Shown piece by piece: positions 1 through 12,049 of a DNA stretch of 64,000 bases (position 1 is its first letter; each line of letters starts with the position of its first letter). Where the stretch lies: NCBI GenBank assembly GCA_037903355.1, contig JBAJFE010000035.1:62001-126000 (forward strand), written 5' to 3'. The DNA is from Trichuris trichiura. Its lineage: Eukaryota; Nematoda; Enoplea; Trichinellida; Trichuridae. The notes under the pieces were generated by a model. It saw nothing but the letters and a program-made list of their open reading frames with translations. It had not been told where the DNA came from and searched no databases. The position numbers and the translations under genes are program-made.

Positions 1-445
1 ACGCCGTCTATCGCTATATGGACCACTGCTACGCAAATTGCAGAAATAGAACAACACAGGTAAGCCAACTTACTATATCGACGACCTAAGTGACGCATAA
101 TTGCGCCTGACTGAACTATCGGCTTTCCACCATCATAAAGGCAAGGAACCTGGCCGAACGCCTAAATGCAAAAACATAGTCAGCATATAAATATAACGGC
201 TTTAAAAGGTGTAGTGCTGAATAACAACACGAAAGCCATTCGATGTGAGCGCTAACCATTTTGGGTTTCCACTGAGGCCACTCCTCAAAAGCAAACGCGT
301 GATCATCGAAGTTTATCTGGTTATCGCGAAGAGTGACGCGTATCATTTCGCCCAATCCTAAGAAAACAAAAATGAACACTGACAAACGAAAATAATCATT
401 CTCACCCTTTACGTCGAAATAAACCAACTTCAGCTGATCAGACAT
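1..445 (-). CDS. Glutathione S-transferase, pi-like class (5' part, cut by window edge)
   Basis: Cytosolic enzyme that conjugates glutathione to electrophiles. Four exons read on the minus strand: 406-445, 257-357, 74-161 and 1-28 (continuing off the window), with introns of 48, 95 and 45 nt that keep frame. The first exon gives a start with the catalytic Tyr at residue 9 (LVYFDVKG), followed by GEMIR, the FEEWPxxKPK stretch that lines the glutathione site, then FGQVPCL and QSGAIMRHLGR, which is the cis-Pro loop and the SNAIL/TRAIL-type glutathione-binding motif of the thioredoxin-like domain. FGQxPxL and QSxAIxRHLGR favour pi class over sigma. Only about 85 residues of an expected ~210 are visible; the C-terminal helical domain lies outside. 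The last short exon (1-28) is the weakest part. The long open frame covering 116-478 in one frame simply reads through two of these introns. Confidence 0.85.
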
Positions 446-3400
446 GCTTGAATACGAACCAGCGCAAACTGCGAGCAATCGAGACTACGATAAAACGTCC
501 GAATTTAAATGTAGTCAAGGTCAAGAAGACGGCGGTTTGGTAGCTTTCATTATTATCACTTAAATCAGGTTGCAAAGCTTCCCTCAATAATATTAGCATA
601 AAATTAGGATCTTGAATGGCTAACTCTATTTCATACGCAACGAATGACAGTACCTTGATTATTTGACGCGCTGCTGCAAATAATACAGTTTTTGCCGAAT
701 GCGCTCTTTAACGTAAGCAGGCTTGTTAATTTCAAAACGGCAACTATTTCGGGAACATTGTGGTTTTGGACTTTTGTCCGTCGGGTGCGAGTACATTTGT
801 GACGAATGAAGCGTTAGCGATTCTTACTTGAGCTTTTGCAGTATGTTAGGAATGAGTATTCTATTCCATTCTTAGCGAACAAACGCTCAAAAAAGTTAAT
901 CAGAACTATTTCGATTAGACGCCTTGCGAGTACTGTAGGTAAAAATAAAATCAAGTTTCGTTAACTCAAGTAAACGCGTGCCGCCTATGCGGCAGTTACA
1001 GCTGGTTTTAAGTTTGCTCTTAAATCGTCTGCAATTATTTGATCCAGCAGAATGTGATTATGGTTCCACCTACTGTGTTCCCGCGCATCCGAATTAAAAG
1101 ACCTGCAGATTATTGATCAAAACAAGCGTTAGGCTTAAGCTTGGGCTTAGCTGAAAGCGAAGTGTGCTGCTCCTTCTCTGCATTGTTTAAAAAACGCTTA
1201 ACAATAGCAACTGATGCAACGTCTGCCTTGATGTAGTGTTCCTAGTTTTTGTTGGGAGCTAGTTCATATAACTTCGTCTGGAAAATTCGCCAGGAATGCG
1301 TACGTGCTTGTCGTGATTGATGAAGAGATGACCGGGTGACAAGCCCACCGGTGAACTACGTCTTAGCTGGTTGATCTTTGGAGAAATAGCATGCGCGCCG
1401 GGATAATTTGAGCGTCACGGAAGATTCACTGTATAGCGGGTGGGCGCATTAACGACTAGAGACCATCGCGTCAATTTACTTGTAATTGATGTTTTTATTG
1501 TTTATTGCTTGCTGCGGGTTTTACTTTTGCCTGACCCCAAATGCACCTGTTATTGCAGTATTACGGAAATCATTTGCTTGCGATTAAATGGAAGGTTCGG
1601 CACGTTGTAATTTTGAGCGAAAAAAGGAATAACAAATGCGCCGTCTTGATACCTTTTCTAACTCCGCTTTTCCGGTGACTGCGTCAAAACTTCTTTCCGT
1701 CAAATCGTGTGCGTCAAATTTGTTGAGCATGTATCCTGCGAATGTTTATTATTTTAATGTAAAGTTGATGTGAAAAGAAAAGCTGAGTTTGTGTACTTGT
1801 AGGATTGGTTGCTTTGTTGAGTTAGCGATTAGCTAGCTGCCGTTGGTGCACGATCTATGTCAGCATTCAAATGATAGAAAGATAGCATCCTTTGTACCTG
1901 CTTCATCGCAAGCTCACGCTAAAGTATATCTGCAGACTTGAAGATATGAGCAAACCTTCGCTATCCTTGGTTCCATTCAAATTCTCCAAGCTGTGCTCGG
2001 CTTGGCATCATGTCTCTGAAGATATGTCTTTGTCAATTGAATTCCCACGGGCGCAATCGTTAAAGATATTGTTGGCGATCAAGCCGCGGACGGATTCGAC
2101 AGGGATGATATTATTCTGCTGAACCAAGGTCACACACTTTCGAAAACGATGAAACAACGATATGTTCTCTCGATGCGACAGACTGTGCGAGTGCTGTCAT
2201 TTTTGGAAAGGTGTTTCTGGGTGCAGAGAGGCATGATAGAAAGACCACGTTTGCTTCATTCAAACGATGAAAATACGCTTGCAAGGATTTCTCAGCAATG
2301 ATAAAAGGCCTAGTTGGTCGTGAGCGAATTTCGGTCTGCGACTCGTCAAGTTAGAAAGTGGCCATCCCTTTTCTCAGAGCCGCTCACGCAGTCAAAGCGT
2401 TGTTTGAAAATATGATATTCTCGTGTAAATTTCATAATGATTTACGGAAGTGCGACCTGTCAAGATCGCATTGTCAAGCCCGTAAGGTTTCATAAGCGCA
2501 GCTTTCGGGAAATATCCGTTCGTCTTCAGCGCGCTACTTATGGCACAAAGCACCGTAGTAGTAAACCCATGCAAGATAGAGATGAATGTTGCTTGTCTGC
2601 TTCGCATGTGGCAAATGATATTGAGGATGTGAATGTACGTAAAGAAGAACGAGCTGAAGAAGCAAAGTTGTATGTATTCGTGCTGACGACATGCAGAGAA
2701 GACAAGGGAATATAGTATGAGCACAATGAAAAACTGCTTGGTGGATTTGTTCCAAAGCATTCAGTGGGATTGCGTTTTCAAAATATACTGTTGCATCATT
2801 GATAGATAAATAAACGATATGTCATTAAAGCTTGATTGCATGGCTGCGCGTAGCATAAGTTTATTTGAGTATTTTGTACGTGCTCCTATTGGGCCCGTAT
2901 TCAGTAAGGGTATTGCAAAGGCGCTATTTCTTCTTATGAAGCTGTTTTGCGACACTGAGAATTCTGTTCATTCTTCAGCAGCTGCCTTGTGCATTACTCC
3001 CTCCGTCGCTGTACTATGTGTACTACCCATAAGTTGGTTAATTTTATTTTCATTCGTTTCATATAATACATAATGAGCTATACAGCACCACTATTTCATA
3101 GACAGTTATCAAAAGGGAGGCGTGATCGATTGGGACATTACGCAGGTAATGGTCATGCGAAGGTACTGTTTTCAATTCATTTTCTTTCGGTCAATTCTAT
3201 CGTTTGGCCAGCACTCAGCAAAGATTGTTTCACCGTGATTTGCAAAGGCTATTCGGATGATCATCACTTTAGGAAGACCAACTGCAAAGCGACCTTGGAA
3301 ATTCAACCACAGCGTGCAAGCTGAAAGTTTCCAACGGAACTTTGGAATTCCGTCGGATCGCTGCGCCTTCAAGACTATAATAGTTCCTACAATAAAAAAA

Positions 3401-4897
3401 CGTAAACAATTATTATAAGTGAAGAAATGTTCAACGGAAAACAAACTGCAGCCAGTATTAGTTGGTAGTTAAAAAAGAAAAACAAAATTAACATGTTTTC
3501 TTTTTGTATAACAAAACAAAGTTTGATGGTCAAAACTAAATGGAGAAACCATCAAGCAAACATCCACTCACCTACGGCTGCTGATTCCCATGCACGTTCG
3601 CCAGGTAAGTGAACGTGGCTAAGCGGCAAGCGCAACCGATAAGTCAGTTACGTCGCGGCCTTAACCCAATATCGTTTGCCACCTACGGCGAAACCGTTTA
3701 AATATCGTTTGAAACACTTCTTCTTAAAATAACAACATGGAATGATTGTTTGATGCTCAGGTTAGATGACGGACCTTCTTAATGATTTTCAGGTTCAAAC
3801 ACTTAATTAATAGCTCGTGCGAATAGTTTTATGTAAGCGCGTCATCAAAAAAGCTGCGGAAAATAACCGAAATAGGAGAAAGTATTAGCGCGAGCTTTTA
3901 TATAGGGCTTAAAGCAACTTCTTATATTAAAAATCTTCTCACAGTTTTTCTTGTTTTGTCTGGCGCGGCAAAACAAAAAACATGAGCAATGGTACGAAAG
4001 AAAAGTTCTCGTTAGAACTTTATGTCAATAAACGAACCTACAGTTGTCTAAAACATAAGCAGGTGGTATTAAGTTAGAAATTTCGGGTAGCAAAAACATC
4101 TTCTTTCCATTTATGTATTTGCCCGTATGAATTAAGGTGCATTGGCGCAAAGTTGCTTTCGGCGCTTAGCATGTGCGCAACGTAGTCCGAAAATAGTTGC
4201 CTCTGAAGAACAGTTACCTGAGGGAACATCTTTTCATTTTCGATGCTTGCAGAGCAGAATTTTTTGTGCAAATATGTTTTTATTCGAAAGAATGAGTTTC
4301 AATCATCTCTATGCTGAGCGGGAAAACTAGTATTTCATTTTTTTACTACCTGCCGTTAACCCCTGTCCGTGTTTTCGTCTTTTGCTTTTTATTGTTTAAC
4401 GTTGCGATTTTTCGCTTACAAAATTATCAGGTTAATTATTTGTCGTCAGTCATGAACACTCGCTCAACGTTACTTTCAGTTTTCATTTTTGAATTTTAAT
4501 GTTGCATTTGTAGTTGGCTCTTTTTGTCCAGCCGATTGGGCAGGCTTACTTTTCAATGGTTTCCGGGAGGGAGTGCTTCAGACCTACAGTGTTAAAACTA
4601 GACGAACTTGCGTAATAACCAGATAAATGTGCTTCCATATCTTGCCTTGCCAGCTGCTTGCTTTGTCATAACTTTAGGGAATTCCATTTTACTAGTAACC
4701 TAAAAGCTGCAAAGTGTATTCTCCTGCTGTGTTAAACCTTGTTGAATTAGAATAAACTATATTACGATTAAGCTGAGTGAAGAGGTTATGTTGTTGTGAT
4801 GCGCAGGTTACCTTAAAGATTCCAGTCGTTAAAATAAAGAGCGCTGCCGGATGAGAGGTTGAAAGATGTTAATAAAATTGGTTTACTGATTCGCAGT
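446..4897. other. Spacer without a supported gene
   Basis: Several open stretches occur (1892-2122 plus, 2392-2760 on both strands, 2819-3324 plus, 4074-4330) but they overlap on opposite strands or are open in all frames and none resembles a known family. At 1129-1150 there is a short degenerate TTAGGC-like run. A frame without ATG at about 2040-2299 (plus) reads protein-like but could be chance. I see no RNA gene. Confidence 0.5.
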
Positions 4898-5437
4898 CTA
4901 ACCAGCGTTTGGAGTTTCCTTGTCAAGCTCAAATAATACCCATTTTGGTACGTCAATCCATTCAACAGGTAGTACGGTCACGAAGTCACCATCAACATCC
5001 ATGTGATCAGGCAGACGTGCAACGAAATCAGCTTTTCTGACCGTCATAATTCGGTGGTCTCTTATAGAATATATTGTTGGCACGGCATCGTCAAAGTGTA
5101 AGGCGAACCACCACGCGCAAAGAATGTCTAAGTAGAGTCTCTGCCTTTCGTAGTATAAAAGGCTAATAAACGCCGAGGCATTGTGGAAGCACAGCGACAG
5201 AATGCCGATTTGAATTTCCGACGTTGACCAAATATTTCTTGTAAAAATGCTCCAAACTTCGGTTAGTACACATAGCGCAATCGTCATGTACTGGAGAGTT
5301 GAGATTAATATGAAGTAGGCAAGACGAGTATCGGCGTTTGGTAGGTCTTTCCTCAGCAGAATCTCGATCAGCTTTTCAACATAAGTACATACTATAAAAA
5401 ATAGTATGACTAGTCGACTACTTCGATGAGTCGGCAT
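4898..5437 (-). CDS. Orphan multi-pass membrane protein, intronless
   Basis: A 179-residue open frame with an ATG start, not recognised as any family. Hydrophobic segments lie at about residues 8-28, 38-60, 76-98 and possibly 103-115, suggesting three or four membrane passes. The C-terminal ~60 residues are hydrophilic and acidic, ending in a stretch rich in Asp/Glu, so a cytoplasmic or lumenal tail is likely. No intron is needed, which is unusual beside neighbours with introns every 100-200 bp. It could be a chemoreceptor fragment, a young orphan gene, or one long exon of a larger gene. Support is length, hydropathy pattern and clean start; there is no homology I can name. Confidence 0.4.
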   Translation of the reverse strand: MPTHRSSRLVILFFIVCTYVEKLIEILLRKDLPNADTRLAYFILISTLQYMTIALCVLTEVWSIFTRNIWSTSEIQIGILSLCFHNASAFISLLYYERQRLYLDILCAWWFALHFDDAVPTIYSIRDHRIMTVRKADFVARLPDHMDVDGDFVTVLPVEWIDVPKWVLFELDKETPNAG

Positions 5438-5732
5438 TCCTCAAGCACTATCCTCATATATCTTTGAGCACTGCACTCACTCGCCACTTCTGATTTCATC
5501 TGAAGTATAACAAACGCCTTAGGCTGATCGCGTTGAGCTACTTTAAACCATGGTAGGAAAGTGCCTCTTATGCAAAAATTTGTTATTTAAATAAAAAGCA
5601 TTGTAGGGCAAACTCTTCTTTGTAATGTTAAGACGTTTTTAACTAGTGCACTGCTAGGATACGAGTTTTCAAACACACTCTGCTTATATTGATTTTTTAA
5701 ATTTTCACGCGCCTTTATTCACTAACTTGAAT

Positions 5733-6047
5733 TCATTTTTCCTGTACCTTTTGGCCGGTGCCTTTTGTGCCTAAGATGAGGTCACATACAAGCATAAACG
5801 AGCTGTCCGAACTAGCATGGACGATTGTAAATGCTTCTGTAGCAGCTATAGCTTCGTTAGGAATGTATGGCATTCGCTTTCCCTCCTCGTGACAAACGGT
5901 CGGTCGGCAGTAGTCAGAGGCATGCTGACCACATAAACCTAAAACTTGGGCAGGAACGTTTTTAAAATTGGGCGAGTTGAATTCCTTTCCCATTAACCGA
6001 CGAGTGAACCGTTGCTTCTGTTTGAACTGAAGTCTCATTTCTTTCAT
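5733..6047 (-). CDS. Hypothetical protein, basic N-terminus
   Basis: A 104-residue frame with an ATG start. The first 25 residues are rich in Arg, Lys and Gln, followed by a region with five Cys and a mixed C-terminal half ending in a Lys-rich tail. No family recognised. It starts 180 bp from an oppositely oriented open exon (6228-6482), so the two could share a promoter region. Evidence is length, composition and arrangement only; chance is possible. Confidence 0.25.
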   Translation of the reverse strand: MKEMRLQFKQKQRFTRRLMGKEFNSPNFKNVPAQVLGLCGQHASDYCRPTVCHEEGKRMPYIPNEAIAATEAFTIVHASSDSSFMLVCDLILGTKGTGQKVQEK

Positions 6048-6227
6048 CTTGTTGAAAACCAGATCTTCTGTTATTTAAGAGGCTGGACAACAGGCAATAG
6101 CTGTTTGGTTGGTGCTAAGCAAAATTGTTGCTTGCCGCGTTGCTCCCGGTCTGCACAACGGGTTTGTCGAAAAATTCGAACAATCCCACGGGTGCACTCG
6201 TAAATCAAAATCGAACTGTGCTCTAAA

Positions 6228-6482
6228 ATGTGTGCATCACTGGAATTCACGAAATTGTTTGAAATTTACGCTCGAAGCTATCTGGTGCGTTCGGTTTGCT
6301 GCTTCTTCGAGACTGCCCAGCTAAGCCAACGTTATTTGTATGCTTGTCTTTGGCTGCTTGGAATACCATTCGTTGGTATCAAAGTTGCTTATTCCGAATC
6401 AGCAGCTGAATCAATTATGTCGATGAATCTTCAACTAAGAAGTCGGTATGCTTTCCGAACTTCATTTTCGGCTTGTAAAAAG
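6228..6482 (+). CDS. Candidate first exon of an unknown gene
   Basis: An 85-codon open exon starting with ATG and ending exactly at a good donor (AAAAAG then GTGAGA). It has a hydrophobic stretch at about residues 36-52 and a basic C-terminal end. No downstream exon could be paired with confidence and no family was recognised. Divergent from the frame at 5733-6047. It may equally be a chance open frame. Confidence 0.25.
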
Positions 6483-9400
6483 GTGAGATTTTACGAATAG
6501 TAACTTTTATACAACGCTAAATTTAAGACTTCAATTAAACTGCTTGCGCTTTCCCAATATAGAATGAGCATTTCGTGCTTGTTAGTACTAGCAAATGCGT
6601 TGCAGCCTCTTTATCCTATGAATTTATTATTTTCTAATCGCTGAAAGTGGCAATGGGGCAACACAAGTCCCGGAAGTTTTAAGAATAAAGCTTGTTGAAT
6701 ATCGGAAGCTTCTTAACGGGTCTGTGGGTTTTCACGGTGGAGTTTCTTCCTTATGGCTTTATGTCTTGTCTGTTGATGGTTTCTGAAATAACCGAAACCG
6801 TAGGGCGTTCGCTTCGGCTATTTTAGAAGCCATCAACGGGCAAGACATAAAGCCGTAACGAAGAAACTCCTTCATGAAAAGAATAAAGCTTTACCTTTTA
6901 GAAAACGGGCTGATTCCAAAAAATTAAATCCTATGAGAACACTGTGCAGTCGTTATGAGAAGCTACATGTTTCAAAATAATAACTCTTTGTAAAGGAGGG
7001 CTGAGGTTTTGTTTTATATCCGGAAGCAACTCGCTGTGCTAATGTGAAAAACTTATACGCTACGTAAATCTAACATAGACGATGAGGGCGGGAAAAGACG
7101 GCTCCTGAAGGCTACGTCGCGTAAAAAATTTTAAAATAGCCTAGCGCATTACCGCCATATATATTAATACGTTGAAAAGCAGTGCGCTTAGCGGTTTAGT
7201 TGCACAAGCATACATTGCGCATTGCTTATGCATCTTTGAGTCTTGATTTTTTAACTCCATAGATTTAACTTTTTGTATTTATCTTCTATTTTTGTTTGCC
7301 CATGCCTGTCACATTATGGATCAGTGCAGCCAGATCAGATCAGGCCGTAGGCCGGTATGATGCAACTTGCACTGTTCCGCCAGCCAGTCCGTCTCTTAGC
7401 TTGACGTCAGTTGAGAATATAGCTCAGATTCGAGCGCCAATCTACGGTTTGGTGTACAGTTTCTCTCCTTCACAACTTCTATACACGACAAAACCGTTTT
7501 AGCATAGACAGTATCCTAAGCTAAACCTGAGGCTGCTGAAGATTTTGTTGTCAAACAAGCTTTCACTAAGCGGTTTCTTCTTGTACAGAACTTATGAAAT
7601 TCCAGGAAACAGTTAAGAAGAGCTATACTTTCAAACACATTCATTTATAGGAGTGGGAATAAATTCGCGTTGTTAAGCATACGATTCAGGAACGTCGCGT
7701 ATTAGGAAAGTGCTTCGCTCTTCATTACATAGGCACAAATAAAACGTTTGTTCGATGTTCACAAAAAAAACGTAATCAGTTTCGTTCACTGAGTCCACTG
7801 TTGCAAAGGCTAATCTTTGACGCATCATGTTTTTTCAATTAAAAAGAAGACGGACAGCAAGAGAAGATAAGGCGGCCTTGTGTGACATTTATAGTGATAA
7901 AGTAGTGTGAGCATCAGTGCTTGCTCAGAGATACTACAAGGACCTCTGAAATGGAGATAATCGATTTAGGCCACGGCGCCATAAGGAAACTAAAGGCTGA
8001 CAGACACTTGCAGCCATCGCTCAGTGAAAACTGGGCTTCTGTAGAGCGAGAACTCGTAGAAACATTTGATTTTCATATTAGTCGTCTGTAAACTGTAACA
8101 CGAAGAGCTTGAAAGTGCGGAAAATGGCATTCCAACTTTTAGAATTTTTTGCATGCGGATGACGTCATCATTTTCTTTTCATTGCTGCTTAGAGAGAATA
8201 GGAAGAGTATTTTAAGAGGCATTGTGGTCAGTAATAAAAAGGGATTGTTCGGAAAGGAAAATATGCCCAACACCATGGACTAAATCCCTAGCAGAAGGCT
8301 TTTCGCATTTTCCAGCCGCTGCGCATTTTGCGAAAAGAAAGGACCAAATTGTGATAAGCAAAAGTGACGTCATGTATATTGCTTCACGTCAGGTCAGAGG
8401 TAAACACGTCTTTGTGGAAGGTGAGAAAATTTGAACTGTTATCACAGGCAGCGTACCTACTCATCAGACGCTTCCCTGTCTGGTATGCCTTTCATAATTA
8501 GTGCGTTATTAGCTTATTCGAAAAGTACTATATCAAAATCTGAAGATACTGAAAACGATTGAATCACTTCTATTGCAATTGCAACGAGACGCTAAAAGCG
8601 GGAAGTTGTTAAACGCAGAGGAACCATACTGAACGAATAAAATTGTTGGAACCTGATTTTTGTAGTATTTAAATTCTCCAAGAAGAGTGAGCTCCTTCCC
8701 ACTTTTAATATCGACAATCTTTTTAGTTCCCGCGTTTTTTCTTTCCTTCTATATTCTTAGACTGCACTGCATTATTTTACTTGCCTTGAGTTATGTTGTT
8801 ATTTTAACTTTTTTTCTTTGACTCTTTGTTCGATGTAGTTAAAATGCGTTAGACATAATTACTCATATGAAGCGTTAGACATAATATATCAGTCTGATTG
8901 CCTAAGTCTCTTTATTTAACGATAAGCTTTACCTAAGTATGTTTTATAATATTTCATAAGAACGGCTAGCTAGATAGTCTCAAAATGTGTTCATAAATTT
9001 GAATTTTTCCGTTGGCGTCGGAGACTGCATTTCTTTATAGCGAAATAACGTAGTCTCGTCAGCACACTGACAATAACTTGATTCTTATTGTATTAATTTT
9101 TGAAACGGTCAATCATGTGACAATAGACCGACTAAAAAGGGGAATGCGCAGATCGTAGCAATGGCGGAAAAAGTTGCGCATGACAATCTCTGCATGTTGG
9201 AATTCTCTTTCGCGATACACATTTTCAATTTTGCTCATTTGAAATTGTGGTAGCCCAATGAAAATGCTGGAAAATTTCCCACTCTTCAAAGAGTATCAGA
9301 ATGCTCAGAAAATTCAAAATCCTGAAGTCTAACAAGCACTCAGTTGTAAAAATTGAAAAATCTTATCTCTCACGGATAATTGATTACTAGACGAGTGTTG

Positions 9401-12049
9401 ACCAACTATGCCTATATGGTTAACATTTTAAAAATCTTAAGCAAAAACGTATGGTTTTATTAATATTTGTTTACATCGACGCGCAGGAATTGAAAAGTGT
9501 TTTCTTCATGCCTAGCTGTTTCTTTGGAAGCATAACGTTTTCTAATGGTGTCCCTATAGTTCCGTCATCAATGTATGCCGCTCCCAACAGAATAAGGAGT
9601 GCTCCAAAACCTTTTTTACGTAACAGCTTCTCGCGCGACTTCTACCATTTATGCTATCGTTCGAAATGCTGGAATTGCAAGTGAACTTTTAGTCTGTGAT
9701 GCCAACGACTGTTAAGTGCTGTCGAGATGCAAACTTAGCGGAAGCGACGCGGCGTCCCATCGTTAAACTTGCGCCTTAGCGTTAAATAATAAATTCAACC
9801 ATCATGGATTATTCGGCGTGCCGGTTAACAGATCCTGCTGACACATTTTGAATGGATGATTCAATTGGGCAAATTTAATGGCGATCCATTTACCTGATTT
9901 TCACAGGCGATTCATCGAATCCGCCTCTCAGAGACGTGTTAGCTGTTGCTTTTAAATAGATTGCTCTGATATCGACGGTTCGACGCGGCCGTAGTTGACC
10001 CCGCTGTGACGTTCCGAATAGAACGATTGGTGGTTGGCTCTGTGCTGACACCATTGGTGGAATCAATTTTTGCGTCCTTATGGGAAAATTGGTGTTTTCC
10101 TGGCATCTCGATTGCGCACTTTCAGGCTTTCGTCAGTTGGCCTTAAGGACAGCTGCTAAGCGGTCACTCGAGCGTACCATCAGTGCCAGCAACGCTATCT
10201 TCGGGTGAGAACTTTCCAATCTGATCGCGGATTCAGCCTAAATGCTTACTTCGAGTATTGGACATCTACGAACATCTGGCGGACCACCCATAAAGGATTG
10301 TCCAATAGCAAAAGCATAGCCAAAACAAACTTGGTGAAGTGGTACGTGCAAAGATGTTGCCGCCTTCTTCGCAGAAAGCGAAGTCGAACCGGCAGCTTTT
10401 ATCAATGACCTTTCTCGCCTTATTTTAGAAATCGCTTACCTGTGACGTCTTAAGGCGCTTGCATGTAGATCCGCTGCTGTTTTCATTGGCTTCAAGTAAT
10501 GCGCATAGAGAAGCTGTGGTGCAATCTTTTGTATCACGTCACTTCCTTGTCCATTATTATTATTGGTGAGTCACGCTTGTGTACTTCTGTTTAAGCATTG
10601 TAGAAAACTTAAACTCTAAAAGCAATATGTGTATTAGAATTATGAAACAGCAATGACCAGCAGCAGTCTTTTTTCTTTTACATTAAAACCTGCTTCAGCA
10701 TTCTGTAGTAGTGAACAATAGCATTTAATCGTATGGCAATCATGAATTCATTTCTAACGTAGGCGTGACAGCTCTCTCGTGTTGGCACTGATTTGCCAAT
10801 CGAAGGTTTTCTTAGCGTGTACTCAATCAGAGCACGAAAAGAGATGCTGCAGCGTATTCCAAAAATGCATTAGTGTTTAAAGGATAACCATAGGTACCAC
10901 GCAACGTATGAAACCTAATCCTATTTACTGAATGAGGCTTTTGATATCAAAAGTAGAAAATTGACTAACGGAATGGCACCTGCGCATTCAAGCTTTCATC
11001 TAACTGATATATGACATTCGATCAGCAGCAACGGGTCGGTTCAGCTCTCTTTGTAACGAATAATTGAGTGATTAATCGCCTGTCCATTTAACAGAAAGCG
11101 GTGCATGCTTCATACCTATTAATTAGCAACAATATCTTTAACGTACCATTTCCTCAAAGCTGGCGGACAGACGACAAAGTTGGAGCGGGATCACTCCCGA
11201 AGCAAACTGTGGAAGGCAGAGCTAGCAAATGCACGAAATTGGCATTAGTACAGCTTAAAGTAAGGCGCAGCGTAATGAACAGCTGCCCTTTCTTTCAAGA
11301 TATGCAAATTACTCTGCATTCACGAACACTAATCATTTAGCGGAATTTACCAGACTTGGCGGCAAAGCAAATCATGTCAATACTTGAAAGTTTTGCTCAA
11401 GAACTCACTGCGTAACACATTAATACTTAATAATAAAATTGTAGCCTATTTGTACGCGAAACGGCTCAGCAAAGAAGCGCACAGTTTCTTTCTGCCTATA
11501 ACACCATCGCCTTGCATAGAAAAGATTTTTATTTGAAAAAAAAACTGTGTAGCTGTCCTTTCCGCTGTTAGCAAAGAAAACAGATGACTACGAAATGGAA
11601 TGTGGCGTTGTGAAAAGCTTTCTTAATAAACAATGGGAGTGATTATCATAAGACTTGTGTTGAGCAGATAAACTTATACGATATAGAAAATTAAAATAAA
11701 ACAAAAAAATGGCAAAAGCGATTAATGGATTAATGGATAAAGCTGCCAATCACATAAACATCTTTCATAAGTTTTAAATGTTTATGAGAGATATGGCGCT
11801 GGCTAATACTCAATCCCGTAAGTAATGACATTGAAGGCGGGAAAAGGTGTTATTCATTCATTTATTTAAATTAGTATTGATTAATAAATTCGCAGCGTCC
11901 ATTATCACAAAGGGGCGATACGGAGCCAAGATAAGATCATTCGCACTGCTTCTTAGAGGCTTCGCGTAATAGGAAAACTAAAGATTTTATCAAAGTCAAA
12001 AAAATGAACTATCATCTCAACAAATTTGAGTAGAACGTTTCCATTTTAG
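6483..12049. other. Spacer, probably holding the unlocated 5' end of the Ig-protein gene
   Basis: No supported gene. Contains the hairpin at 6739-6870 and a small direct repeat (GCGTTAGACATAAT twice near 8845-8885). Two open stretches without ATG read protein-like: 9471-9641 on the minus strand (57 codons, one hydrophobic segment, ending in TAA) and about 9971-10144 on the plus strand. Neither could be joined to other exons. The signal-peptide exon of the gene at 12050 should lie here but was not found. Confidence 0.4.
6739..6870. repeat. Perfect-looking hairpin, 132 bp, MITE-like
   Basis: Two ~50 bp arms (starting GGAGTTTCTTC and ending GAAGAAACTCC) are inverted copies with a few mismatches, separated by a ~28 bp loop. 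The arms share CTTTATGTCTTG/CAAGACATAAAG and GTTGATGG/CCATCAAC. No coding sequence inside. Such foldback sequences are typical of small non-autonomous DNA transposons; no clear target-site duplication was seen. Confidence 0.7.

Noticed and set aside
116..478. A single 120-aa minus-strand protein
   Set aside because: It reads through two short introns; splitting at 358-405 and 162-256 gives a clear GST, so the continuous frame is not the real product.
2392..2760. Overlapping open frames on both strands, up to 122 codons
   Set aside because: All three minus frames are open over much of the stretch and no frame shows splice-consistent continuation or a family pattern.
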